From: Sporosarcina ureae | GTDB lineage: Bacteria > Bacillota > Bacilli > Bacillales_A > Planococcaceae | Assembly (NCBI RefSeq): GCF_029267015.1 | Contig: NZ_JARIEA010000045.1 | Coordinates: 1-64,000, forward strand | Direction of reading: 5' to 3' | Length of the DNA: 64,000 bases | Shown: positions 34,062-43,253 of the stretch, one piece after another | Layout of the letters: every line of letters begins with the position of its first letter | Position numbering within the stretch: the stretch's first letter is position 1 | Program-made: the position numbers and the translations under genes | Notes under the pieces: generated by a model | Seen by the model: the letters and a program-made list of their open reading frames with translations, nothing else | Told to the model about the DNA's origin: nothing | The model's database searches: none

Positions 34062-34877
34062 ATGACAATTCAAGTAGCTATGACTATTGCAGGATCAGAC
34101 AGTGGTGGTGGCGCGGGAATCCAAGCTGATTTGAAGACTTTTCAAGAGCTCGGTGTATTTGGTACTTCTGCTATTACGGCAGTAACTGCACAAAACACAT
34201 TAGGTGTACAAGATGTGTATCCGGTACAAGCTGACGGGGTAATCGCACAAATGAAAGCTGTACTTGACGACTTTGACGTGAAAGCCTGTAAAACCGGTAT
34301 GCTATTTTCGGCCGAAATCATTACAGCCGTCGCCTCTTTATTAAAAGAATATCCACCTATTCCATTAGTGATTGATCCTGTGATGATTGCTAAAGGCGGA
34401 CACTCTTTACTACAACAGCAAGCGATTGAGGCGCTGAAGGAACAGTTAATACCTCTAGCAACCGTTATAACACCAAATATTCCTGAAGCAGAAGTACTGA
34501 CAGACATGAAGATCTGTACTGATGAAGAGATTCAACTAGCAGCAGAAAAACTTATCCAGCTCGGCGCAAATGCTGTGGTCATAAAAGGTGGTCATCGCAG
34601 TGACGTGCTCGATGCGAAAGACTATTATGCAGATGTGGACGGACAATCATTCACAGTCACTACCCCTTGGATCCAAACGAAAGACACACATGGAACGGGT
34701 TGCACGTTTGCAGCTGCTTTGACAGCGTTTCTTGCAAGAGGTTATTCTCTACCCGATTCAGTAGCCGAGGCAAAGCAATTCATTCAAGCAGCAATTGAAA
34801 ATGGCTTACAACTCGGCTCAGGTCATGGTCCTACGAATCATTGGGCATATGGCCAGTTAAAAAGGGAGTTGCTCTGA
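34062..34877 (+). CDS. thiD: Hydroxymethylpyrimidine/phosphomethylpyrimidine kinase
   Basis: TIAGSDSGGGAGIQADLKTFQELGVFGTSAITAVTAQNT. Confidence 0.97.
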   Translation: MTIQVAMTIAGSDSGGGAGIQADLKTFQELGVFGTSAITAVTAQNTLGVQDVYPVQADGVIAQMKAVLDDFDVKACKTGMLFSAEIITAVASLLKEYPPIPLVIDPVMIAKGGHSLLQQQAIEALKEQLIPLATVITPNIPEAEVLTDMKICTDEEIQLAAEKLIQLGANAVVIKGGHRSDVLDAKDYYADVDGQSFTVTTPWIQTKDTHGTGCTFAAALTAFLARGYSLPDSVAEAKQFIQAAIENGLQLGSGHGPTNHWAYGQLKRELL

Positions 34878-35536
34878 TGCGACAAGTAGAAGTGAAGAAA
34901 GCATTGGGCTTATACTTTGTCATGGGTACGCCAAACGTAAAAAACCATGAACCCTTAGCTGTATTGGAAGCAGCACTTCGTGGCGGCGTTACGTGTTTTC
35001 AGTTGCGCGAAAAAGGTGATAGTGCATTAACGGGTGACGCTTTACTTGGATTCGCAAGAAAATGTCAGGCATTATGCAGATTATATCGTGTTCCGTTTAT
35101 AATTAATGACGATGTAGATTTAGCATTGGCACTTAATGCGGATGGTGTACACGTTGGGCAAGATGACGAACAGGCAGACAGTGTTCGCAAACGGATTGGT
35201 CCTGATAAATGGCTTGGTGTCTCGACACATAATGCAACTGAAGTTCAACTGGCACAATCGATTGGTGCAGATTACATAGGACTTGGCCCAATTTATCCGA
35301 CGACAACTAAACTGGATGCTTCAGAAGTCGTCGGAACAAACCTAGTGGAAAAAATCCACACTGCATTTCCCGACATGCCAATGGTAGCAATTGGCGGAAT
35401 TACGCTAGCTACTACTGAGTCTATTATACGGGCGGGTGCAGATGGCGTGGCGGTAGTATCTGCCATTGCCTCTGCAGCCGACCCACAAAAAGCCGCAAAA
35501 TCTATTTCAAAAACGATCCATTCTACTCTAAAGTAA
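34877..35536 (+). CDS. thiE: Thiamine phosphate synthase
   Basis: GGVTCFQLREKG, PFIINDDVDLALALNADGVHVGQDD; start MRQVEV overlaps thiD stop. Confidence 0.96.
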   Translation: MRQVEVKKALGLYFVMGTPNVKNHEPLAVLEAALRGGVTCFQLREKGDSALTGDALLGFARKCQALCRLYRVPFIINDDVDLALALNADGVHVGQDDEQADSVRKRIGPDKWLGVSTHNATEVQLAQSIGADYIGLGPIYPTTTKLDASEVVGTNLVEKIHTAFPDMPMVAIGGITLATTESIIRAGADGVAVVSAIASAADPQKAAKSISKTIHSTLK

Positions 35537-35547
35537 ACGAGGTTGCT

Positions 35548-36036
35548 ATGAATACACGTAAAATGATTTTTATGACGATGTTCGTCGCGATTGCAGTCGC
35601 AGGCTCTGCATTTGTTTCATTTCCAGCCGGCATTGCTAGGGCCTATCCTATTCAACATGCGGTGAATGTGATTGTCGCTATTGTGATGGGGCCAGCCGCG
35701 GCTGTTACCGTTGCTTTCGTGACAGGATTGGTCCGCATATTGACAGGAACGGGTTCATTGCTCGCATTTCCAGGCGGTATGATTGGTGCCTTTTTGGCGG
35801 GTGTTCTGTATAAGCGTTTTAAAAAGAATTGGAGTGCAGGCGTTGGTGAAATTATCGGTACTGGTTTGATTGCGCCTTTGTTTGCTGTTCCGTACGCAAA
35901 AATTCTGATGGGCACTACGGTGACCGCATTTTTCTTCTTGCCACCGTTCCTCGTATCAACAGTTAGCGGTACCATTATCGGTCTGTTACTAGCTCCTAGA
36001 CTTTTAAAGTTAAATTTATTTAAAGACTTACAGTGA
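35548..36036 (+). CDS. thiW: ECF transporter S component ThiW
   Basis: Small multi-TM S-component protein at end of TPP operon, FPAGIARAYPIQHAVNVI. Confidence 0.88.
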   Translation: MNTRKMIFMTMFVAIAVAGSAFVSFPAGIARAYPIQHAVNVIVAIVMGPAAAVTVAFVTGLVRILTGTGSLLAFPGGMIGAFLAGVLYKRFKKNWSAGVGEIIGTGLIAPLFAVPYAKILMGTTVTAFFFLPPFLVSTVSGTIIGLLLAPRLLKLNLFKDLQ

Positions 36037-36042
36037 ACTAAA

Positions 36043-36082
36043 ACAAAAGATCCGCAGAGACTCTTCTCTGCGGATCTTTTGT
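36043..36082. terminator. Perfect bidirectional terminator between thiW and dsdA
   Basis: ACAAAAGATCCGCAGAGA-ctct-TCTCTGCGGATCTTTTGT, 18-bp stem. Confidence 0.9.
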
Positions 36083-36106
36083 CGATTTCCCGGGAAATAC
36101 CGTGCA

Positions 36107-37411
36107 TTATGTATTCACTTGATTATAATAGCGCTGCATTTCTTCCTTCGGTACCATGTTTCCACCCGTTCCCCACACTAGATGTGTAGCATTTATAGAA
36201 TTGGCTAAAGGGAGTTTAGATGTTATTACGTGTAGAGGACCTGTCATACCAGCAAGTGCGGAAGGTTCTAACCAAATGTTTTCACTATCCGCGAGCATTC
36301 TCAAAAGTTTGAACAATGTTTGATCCGCTACCGTATAGCACCCCGTCAAGAAAGGTTCCATCGTTTTTCCGACAAAAGCTGATGCTGTACCAACCGCTAA
36401 TCCGTCGGCTGCTGTTTGATTATCCAATCCAAAGTCTGCTACGGATACTTGATCATGCATTCCCGTCATCATACCAATCATCATGCACGGTGAATGGGTA
36501 GGCTCGGCAAACAGGCAATGAACATGATCGCCTAATGCTAGCTTGAGTCCGAATGCCACGCCGCCTGGACCTCCCCCCACTCCGCAAGGTAAGTAGACAA
36601 ATAAGGGATGATCTTTATCCACAACGATATGCTGTGATTTTATTTGTGACGCAACTCGTTCTCCTGCTACTGCATAGCCCAGGAATAAATCCGTAGAATT
36701 TTCATCATCGACAAAGTGACACATTGGATCTGCGTCTGCTTGACGTCGACCTTCTTCCACCGCTTTACTGTAATCATCAGCATATTCCACTACATGGACG
36801 CCTTTTGAACGCAATAACTCTTTCTTCCACTGCTTAGCATCTGCCGACATATGCACAGTGACATCAAAGCCAAGTTTTGCACTCATGATTCCAATACTAA
36901 GTCCTAAATTGCCCGTCGAACCTACAGCAATCTTATATTTCCCGAACAACTCACTGAATGCAGGCTTATTAAATTGACTATAGTCTTTCGTAGAATCGAG
37001 CAACTGATGATCAATAGCCAATGTTTCAGCATGTTTTAGTATTTCATAAATACCTCCACGCGCTTTTATTGAACCTGAAATCGGAAGCGCATTATCTTGT
37101 TTTAACAACAGTCTACCCGGAATATCTATCTTATACATTGATTCAAGCGCATGCTTCATTTGCTTAACTTCTGTCAAAGGAGACTCAATTATGCCATCCT
37201 GAGTATCCGGAAAAACTTTTGCCAAATAAGGGGCGAAACGCTCTAACCTTTGACTAGCATCCTTTATATCGTCTTCCGAAACGCGTGTTTTCGTTAGACC
37301 GCTAGCTACGGATTCTAGTAAAGGATTACACCATAACACCTCTTGCTTTTCCATCACCGTTTGCAACAAAGGTTGTTTCTTAAGCCATTCATTTCGCATA
37401 AGATCATTCAT
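36107..37411 (-). CDS. dsdA: D-serine ammonia-lyase
   Basis: PLP lyase, [38 protein letters not shown]; start chosen at MNDLMRNEW. Confidence 0.94.
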   Translation of the reverse strand: MNDLMRNEWLKKQPLLQTVMEKQEVLWCNPLLESVASGLTKTRVSEDDIKDASQRLERFAPYLAKVFPDTQDGIIESPLTEVKQMKHALESMYKIDIPGRLLLKQDNALPISGSIKARGGIYEILKHAETLAIDHQLLDSTKDYSQFNKPAFSELFGKYKIAVGSTGNLGLSIGIMSAKLGFDVTVHMSADAKQWKKELLRSKGVHVVEYADDYSKAVEEGRRQADADPMCHFVDDENSTDLFLGYAVAGERVASQIKSQHIVVDKDHPLFVYLPCGVGGGPGGVAFGLKLALGDHVHCLFAEPTHSPCMMIGMMTGMHDQVSVADFGLDNQTAADGLAVGTASAFVGKTMEPFLTGCYTVADQTLFKLLRMLADSENIWLEPSALAGMTGPLHVITSKLPLANSINATHLVWGTGGNMVPKEEMQRYYNQVNT

Positions 37412-37526
37412 GCAGTGTCGCCCCCTTATAATAAATTCAGCCCCAGTATAACATAGCGACTTTGCCATATTTATAGAGATCTTGCAGGATTCATCTGTCA
37501 TTATTCGCCGAACTCATAAATTGATT

Positions 37527-38138
37527 TTAACTAAACCAACCTTTTTCATTGAAGAGCGTAATCGCTTCTATGCGATTGCGTACACCGAGCTTATCCAAGA
37601 TGGTCGATACATAATTTCGAACGGTTCCAGGTGATAAAAATAACTCCGCGGCAATTTGCTTCGTAGTTTTCCCTTCTGACACAAGCTTCAGTACTTGCAC
37701 TTCCCGCTCGGTCAACGGATTTTTCTCTTCTTCCTTCATATCAAACGCCAAATCGATTAACTCCGGTGCATAAATACGACGCCCTTCAATAATAGAATGA
37801 ATAGATTTTACAAGCTCTTCAATCGGATTATCTTTTAGTAAATATCCACGGACTCCGGCATTACGTGCCCGTTCGAAATACCCTGCCCGCGCAAATGTCG
37901 TCAAAATAATAATCTGACAATCTAATTCTTGGAGTTCTTCTGCAGCGTCAAGTCCTGTTTTAATAGGCATCTCTATATCCATAATACAAACATCTGGTTG
38001 AAGGCTTTTAACTAAATCTATAGCTTCCTGACCATTCTTAGCCATACCCACTACTTCCATATCTTCTTCCAGATCCAATAACGACCCCAGCGCACCGAGC
38101 AGCATTCCTTGATCTTCTGCAATTACAATGCGGATCAT
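37527..38138 (-). CDS. desR: NarL/LuxR-family response regulator (DesR-like)
   Basis: REC + LuxR HTH; adjacent to DesK-like kinase and des. Confidence 0.85.
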   Translation of the reverse strand: MIRIVIAEDQGMLLGALGSLLDLEEDMEVVGMAKNGQEAIDLVKSLQPDVCIMDIEMPIKTGLDAAEELQELDCQIIILTTFARAGYFERARNAGVRGYLLKDNPIEELVKSIHSIIEGRRIYAPELIDLAFDMKEEEKNPLTEREVQVLKLVSEGKTTKQIAAELFLSPGTVRNYVSTILDKLGVRNRIEAITLFNEKGWFS

Positions 38139-38141
38139 ATA

Positions 38142-39269
38142 TCATCCCTCCTTTATTTGTTTCAGGACAGCAGGCACGGAAATTTTAAGTTGCGTCCATT
38201 CGTCACTCGTAACTGATAATTTACCGTTAACGAATTCCAATCGTTCTTTCATACCATCCAGTCCGTTACCTGGTAAATTTGCCCCGTCTTTCGCTATACC
38301 AATTCCGTTATCTTTCACTTTAATTACGAATGATTTTTCTGTGTGTTCAAATTGGATGTAGCATCGCTCTGCATAGCTATGTCTCACTACATTATTGATC
38401 GCTTCTTTCAAACACATAACCAATACGTTTTCTACAATAGGAGACATGTCAGGGAAATTTGGATTGCCTTCTAACTCCACTTCAATTTCAGCTGCTTTTA
38501 GCAATTGTTGAACTCGAACCAGTTCATCTTTAATCTTCACTCGCCGCATACCACTGACGAGTACACGTACTTCTTTTAAAGCAGTACTAGATATTTGACG
38601 TATGTCTTGAATCTCCGCTTTTGCGGAATCGATATCTCGATCCATTAATTTAGAAGCTAGGTCACTTTTCAAACCAATCATCGATAGTTTTTGTCCTAAC
38701 GTATCATGGAGATCCCGTGCAATCCGCTCGCGTTCTTGAATAATCATTAGCTCGGATATCCGTTCTCTGGCAATCTCTAACTGATCTTGCAGTAAGTCTC
38801 GCTTTTGTCGATTGTATAGATTGAAAGGCAATAATACTACGCCAATAACTGTAATAATAACAAAGTGGATCTGCGGTAAAAACAACTCAATTTCAAGAAA
38901 GAATCCTGCAACAATTGCTGCAATTAAAATCGCAATATGTAATCCGTAAATAATGAAAAACCCTGCTGGCCTTCTAATATTGCCAATGGAAAACGCAATG
39001 AACAAAGATAAATAGACATAACCAAATAATAATGTCATCGCGACCGTAATCACAATTTCAAAACTGATCCACATATACATAAGACCACTTTTGGATTTGG
39101 CGGAGAAATAGTATGACAGGAAAAATAACACTAATAATATAACGCCAATCGTTAAATTAAATGGAGATGCGCTTCGCAAAATAAAAAAGAAAGGCAATAT
39201 ACAAAATACAACCCAAGCATAAATACTGAGCCATGGACTTTTTGGAAATATACTATACCAACTATACAT
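38142..39269 (-). CDS. desK: Membrane sensor histidine kinase (DesK-like)
   Basis: N-terminal TMs, HisKA_3 RERIARDLHDTLGQKLSMIGLKSDLA. Confidence 0.85.
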   Translation of the reverse strand: MYSWYSIFPKSPWLSIYAWVVFCILPFFFILRSASPFNLTIGVILLVLFFLSYYFSAKSKSGLMYMWISFEIVITVAMTLLFGYVYLSLFIAFSIGNIRRPAGFFIIYGLHIAILIAAIVAGFFLEIELFLPQIHFVIITVIGVVLLPFNLYNRQKRDLLQDQLEIARERISELMIIQERERIARDLHDTLGQKLSMIGLKSDLASKLMDRDIDSAKAEIQDIRQISSTALKEVRVLVSGMRRVKIKDELVRVQQLLKAAEIEVELEGNPNFPDMSPIVENVLVMCLKEAINNVVRHSYAERCYIQFEHTEKSFVIKVKDNGIGIAKDGANLPGNGLDGMKERLEFVNGKLSVTSDEWTQLKISVPAVLKQIKEG

Positions 39270-39348
39270 CAGTTCTGATCGCCGTCCTTTTCATTCCATT
39301 GTAACAAATATTTACTCGTCTAGCTCTCTCAGGATATTTACGCAAAAT

Positions 39349-39385
39349 AAAAAGGCGGAGAAGGATTACTCCTTCTCCCGCCATT
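39349..39385 (-). terminator. Hairpin between des and desK
   Basis: GGCGGagAAGGAttacTCCTTctcCCGCC. Confidence 0.65.
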
Positions 39386-40432
39386 TTATGATAAGCGTGT
39401 ACGTTTCGGTTTTAAATCAATTGATAACTTTTCTTTTGGTACATATTGTTTTGCTTCTTTAAATGTGATGAATTTTTTATTAGCTGGATCATATAAGCGA
39501 TAACGCAATGATTCAAAGCTAGTCTTCAATGTAATCGTTGTTGCTTTGTGTAGTGGCGGCGTTAACTCATGCGCCATTTCCAAGTTATAGTTTGGTACAC
39601 GTGGTGCTAAGTGATGTACGTGGTGGAATCCAATATTACCTGTTGCCCACTGAAGAGCACGTGGCAATTGATAGTATGAACTTCCTTCAACTGCTGCTTT
39701 AACATAATCCCATTCTGATTCCTCTTCGAAATAAGAATCTTCGAAAGTATGTTGGATGTAGAACAACCAAATACCAAGAGCACCAGCCGTGAACATCATC
39801 GTACCTTGAATCAACAAGAATGCTTTCCAGCCGATCGCTACGATTAACACTGTATAGACTGCAACTAAAATGATGTTGATTAGATATGTGTTCATGCGCT
39901 CTTTCTTACGAGCGTCTTTACGGTTAAAACGACCTGCGATTAGTACCAAATATAAAGGTCCAAATCCGAATAACACAATAGGGTTACGGTAAACACGGTA
40001 GCTGAAACGTTCGAACTTAGAAGCATTTTCGTATTCTTCAACGGTCATGACCCAGATATCTCCAACACCGCGTTTGTCTAAGTTTGAACTAGATGCGTGG
40101 TGAATCGAGTGTTCTCTTTTCCATTTTTCATACGGGAATAATGTCAAGACGCCAGTGATTGTTCCTACAATATTATTCGCTTTCTTATTGCGGAAGAATG
40201 AACCGTGCGTGCAGTCATGGAAGATGATGAATGTGCGAACTACAAAGAACGCCGCAACGATTGCTAACACTACTGTTAGTGTTACAGATACGCTCAGGCT
40301 CTGGTAAGCCAAGAACCATAGAATAAATACTGGTGGAATCGTGTTGATTATTTGAACAATGCTCTTTTTCAGATCGGACTTCGCGAAAGGCGCGACGTCT
40401 TTATGCAGTTGCTTTGTTTGCTCTTTACTCAT
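39386..40432 (-). CDS. des: Membrane fatty acid desaturase (Des-like)
   Basis: Histidine boxes HDCTHGSF, HSIHHASSS, HHVHHLAPRVPNY. Confidence 0.93.
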   Translation of the reverse strand: MSKEQTKQLHKDVAPFAKSDLKKSIVQIINTIPPVFILWFLAYQSLSVSVTLTVVLAIVAAFFVVRTFIIFHDCTHGSFFRNKKANNIVGTITGVLTLFPYEKWKREHSIHHASSSNLDKRGVGDIWVMTVEEYENASKFERFSYRVYRNPIVLFGFGPLYLVLIAGRFNRKDARKKERMNTYLINIILVAVYTVLIVAIGWKAFLLIQGTMMFTAGALGIWLFYIQHTFEDSYFEEESEWDYVKAAVEGSSYYQLPRALQWATGNIGFHHVHHLAPRVPNYNLEMAHELTPPLHKATTITLKTSFESLRYRLYDPANKKFITFKEAKQYVPKEKLSIDLKPKRTRLS

Positions 40433-40506
40433 GTTTGAATTTCCCTCCTATTGGGTTTGCTAGTACATTAAGAATACCTTTTATATGGTGGGAGGGGTAG
40501 GCATAG

Positions 40507-40536
40507 ATGTCATGACTTTGAGATGACAAATGTCAT
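40507..40536 (-). promoter_or_regulatory. Candidate DesR operator upstream of des
   Basis: ATGTCATGACTTTGAGATGACAAATGTCAT; inverted ATGACA-AA-TGTCAT plus a third TGTCAT. Confidence 0.5.
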
Positions 40537-40587
40537 GTGTTTTAGGTGGAGGTGGATATGACAATGTTTTGGTTGGGGCGTGACTTC

Positions 40588-40824
40588 AGATAGATCGGGG
40601 CGTGATTAGGTCGTTGCTCGATTAGTTGTTGAGGATTGAAGGTAGTGAGTGCCTGCTTTCTGGACTCGCGCAGGCACGTGGGGGATTGCCTCCAGCCATG
40701 AGCCAACTAGCGGTGGAGCTGCTAGCTGTCTCACGGCCACGGCCGACCCCGCAGTTGTGCCTGCGCTACTGAGTACTTACCAAGTTTGGTTGTGGTTTAT
40801 AGTAGATAAAACCAGTGACTGGGT
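40588..40824. repeat. Structured repeat family 1, copy A
   Basis: Core ACTCGCGCAGGCAC...GTGCCTGCGCTACTGA with nested stem; shared flanks. Confidence 0.9.
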
Positions 40825-40858
40825 GGGACAATTCTAATGTCTTAGCAAAGTCATTAGG

Positions 40859-41080
40859 AGATAGATCAGATCGTTGCTCGACGTTGACTTGTGCAGGGAA
40901 ATTAGTAAAGGTTCTGCTTTTTGAACTCGCGCAGGCACGTGGGGGATTGCCTCCAGCCATGAGCCAGCTGGCGGTGTAGCTGCCAGTTGTCTCATGGCCA
41001 CGGCCTACCCCGCAGTTGTGCCTGCGCTACTGAGTACTTACCAAGTTAGATTGTGGTTTAGAAAAGATGAAGATCAGTGA
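40859..41080. repeat. Structured repeat family 1, copy B
   Basis: Same core, variant inner stem GAGCCAGCTGGC/GCCAGTTGTCTC. Confidence 0.9.
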
Positions 41081-41119
41081 ATCGTGATACCTTTCTTCGG
41101 TGTTGTAAAAGTACGTAAC

Positions 41120-41345
41120 AGATAGATTGGGGCGTTGCTCGAACTTGGCTTGGTTATTGAATGTAGTGAGGGTCATGCTTTGGACTCGCGCAGGCACGTG
41201 GGGGATTGCCTCCAGCCATGAGCCAACTAGCGGTGGAGCTGCTAGCTGGCTCACGGCCACGGCCGACCCCGCAGTTGTGCCTGCGCTACTGAACACTTAC
41301 CAAGTTTGGTTGTGGTTTATAGTAGATAAAACCAGTGACTGGGTT
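41120..41345. repeat. Structured repeat family 1, copy C
   Basis: Core near-identical to copy A. Confidence 0.9.
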
Positions 41346-41369
41346 GTACTAGTTCCTATCCTTGCAAAA

Positions 41370-41530
41370 GAAGAATCCGAACTGCCCTACACATAATCTA
41401 ACGTAGGCGGCTGCCAGTGGTAGGCGGAGTAATGAGACAGCCAGGTGCTCTTCCTGTCTGGCTCATTGCGGAAGCCATCCACCACCGCCGAAGTGGGGCC
41501 AATGACCGCCCCACTTACACTGCCAGTCAA
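41370..41530. repeat. Structured repeat family 2, copy D1
   Basis: agaatccgaactgccctacacataatctaacgtaggcggctg...AATGAGACAGCCAGGTGCTCTTCCTGTCTGGCTCATT...AAGTGGGG...CCCCACTT. Confidence 0.88.
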
Positions 41531-41639
41531 ACTACTACCCTTGCACACAACAAGGAAGAGTAAGGGGTTCGCAAAAACAGCTACCCAACATCGTATCCTA
41601 CTTACTTATGCGAATATATTATCACTACACTCGAAAAAC

Positions 41640-41797
41640 AAGAATCCGAACTGCCCTACACATAATCTAACGTAGGCGGCTGCACGTGGTAGGCGGAGTA
41701 ATGAGACAGCCAGGTGCTCTTCCTGTCTGGCTCATTGCGGAAGCCAGCCACCGCCGCCGAAGTGGGGCCAATGTCCACTCCACTTACATTGCCAGCC
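41640..41797. repeat. Structured repeat family 2, copy D2
   Basis: Near-identical to D1, offset by about 270 bp. Confidence 0.88.
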
Positions 41798-41883
41798 AAA
41801 ACTCCATCATCCAACCCATTTCCCCCTACATTTCGCTGTACTTTCTTTTTATAATCATTCAGAATATAAAACTATAGAAAGGA

Positions 41884-42546
41884 ATGTATGCAGTGCGTGA
41901 ACTATCACTTCGTTTAATATCCGTTTGGCTTATTTGTATTTTATTCACCGGCTTTTTCGCCTATATCGCCCGATCCATTCATCTACATACGATCTCGAGC
42001 TTTGATGAACCTATTATAGATATCATACAAGGCACACAAACTTCGGGTTTGACGTCTGTTATGAAGACATTTACTACAATCGGCTCTACTACTGCAGTCG
42101 CATTGCTCGCTCTACTTACACTTGCCGTTCTTCTATGGAAGAAACATAAAGCACAAGCCGTATTATTCGTTGCGGCAATCGGCGGGACAGGCATTCTCAA
42201 TCAAGTCCTTAAATTCATCTTCAAACGTGAACGTCCTGACTTCGATCGCTTAATAGATATTGGTGGATACAGCTTCCCAAGTGGGCACACGATGATGGCA
42301 TTCAGTCTCTACACAATTCTAGCTTATATCATTTGGCGGAACTTGCGTAATGTGTGGGCACGTACAGGTATTACTATTCTTGCTATTTTTATGATCGTAA
42401 TGATCGCGGTTAGTAGGATTTACCTGGGTGTCCATTTCCCAAGTGATATAGTCGGTGGCATATTAGCTAGTTCAGTCTGGTTGTTCGCATCCATTGCATT
42501 ATATCAGCGTTTACAACACTCACAATTGGGTAAATTACAGACGTAG
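41884..42546 (+). CDS. PAP2-family phosphatase
   Basis: KRERPDFDRL...YSFPSGHTMMAF...SRIYLGVHFPSDIVGG motifs. Confidence 0.93.
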   Translation: MYAVRELSLRLISVWLICILFTGFFAYIARSIHLHTISSFDEPIIDIIQGTQTSGLTSVMKTFTTIGSTTAVALLALLTLAVLLWKKHKAQAVLFVAAIGGTGILNQVLKFIFKRERPDFDRLIDIGGYSFPSGHTMMAFSLYTILAYIIWRNLRNVWARTGITILAIFMIVMIAVSRIYLGVHFPSDIVGGILASSVWLFASIALYQRLQHSQLGKLQT

Positions 42547-42577
42547 TAAAATATTACAAAAACTATAAAAGGAGGTT

Positions 42578-42970
42578 ATGTGTATGTGGAAGGATTTTAA
42601 GGAGTTTGCGTTTAAAGGGAATATTTTTGATTTGGCAATCGGTGTCGTAATTGGTGCCGCTTTCGGAACAATTGTTTCTTCTTTAGTTGAAAATATTATG
42701 ACACCACTTATCGGAATTTTATTAGGCGGTCTAGACTTCTCTTCATTAAGTTATACAATCGGTGATGCTGCAATCAAATACGGCCTATTCATTCAATCTA
42801 TCATTGATTTCTTGATTGTTGCAGGTTCGATCTTCGTCTTTTTACGAGTACTTATGAAGTTGAAAATGAAGCCAGCTGAAATAGTTGAAGAAGAAGAGGA
42901 AGAAAAACCACTAGATATAAAAGAAGAACTGCTTACTGAAATTCGTGATTTATTAAAAAGCGAACGTTAA
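42578..42970 (+). CDS. mscL: Large-conductance mechanosensitive channel MscL
   Basis: WKDFKEFAFKGNIFDLAIGVVIGAAFGTIVSSLVENIMTPLIG. Confidence 0.97.
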   Translation: MCMWKDFKEFAFKGNIFDLAIGVVIGAAFGTIVSSLVENIMTPLIGILLGGLDFSSLSYTIGDAAIKYGLFIQSIIDFLIVAGSIFVFLRVLMKLKMKPAEIVEEEEEEKPLDIKEELLTEIRDLLKSER

Positions 42971-43092
42971 AATAACGATCACTCACTCATTTGAATATAC
43001 GACTGCCACAGTTGTCTCACAAAGTCCATTGCAACGCGCCTGTCGAGGTGTTACAATGATAGGCAGGATACTGATCAAAGGAGAGGATATTC

Positions 43093-43185
43093 ATGTGGTT
43101 CGTCTATATCATGTATGCATTGTTCGCATTTATTCTTGGTGGAACAGTACTTGGACTAGTCCGTACGTTCAGCAGCAATAACTAA
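43093..43185 (+). CDS. 30-aa single-TM small protein (not in supplied ORF track)
   Basis: MWFVYIMYALFAFILGGTVLGLVRTFSSNN*; RBS AAAGGAGAGG at proper spacing; followed by hairpin. Confidence 0.65.
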   Translation: MWFVYIMYALFAFILGGTVLGLVRTFSSNN

Positions 43186-43253
43186 TACAAACAAACAGCA
43201 GTGAATGAGCGGGTTTAAAGCCTTTTCATCCACTGCTTTTTATATGTCTAAAA

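Noticed and set aside
40649-41396. ORFs of 62-89 aa in the repeat array (e.g. 40649-40837 +, 41027-41296 -, 41127-41396 +) with near-identical translations
   Set aside because: Similarity follows the DNA repeat on both strands, there are no convincing RBSs, frames are interrupted between copies, and substitutions track stem pairing rather than codon positions. Treated as non-coding.
40588-41800. CRISPR array interpretation of the regularly spaced repeats
   Set aside because: Repeats are >150 bp with variable flanks, far longer than CRISPR repeats, and there are no cas genes in the window.
40588-41800. Integron attC-like or retron msr/msd array
   Set aside because: No integrase or reverse transcriptase gene and no attC-like R'/R'' core sites are evident.
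43030-43060. CAACGCGCCTGTCGAGGTGTTAC resembles the reverse complement of the post-metH repeat (CCAACGCCTGTCGAGTCTGTAC)
   Set aside because: Only ~20 nt with gaps; may be chance. Not enough to call a third copy without a genome-wide search.
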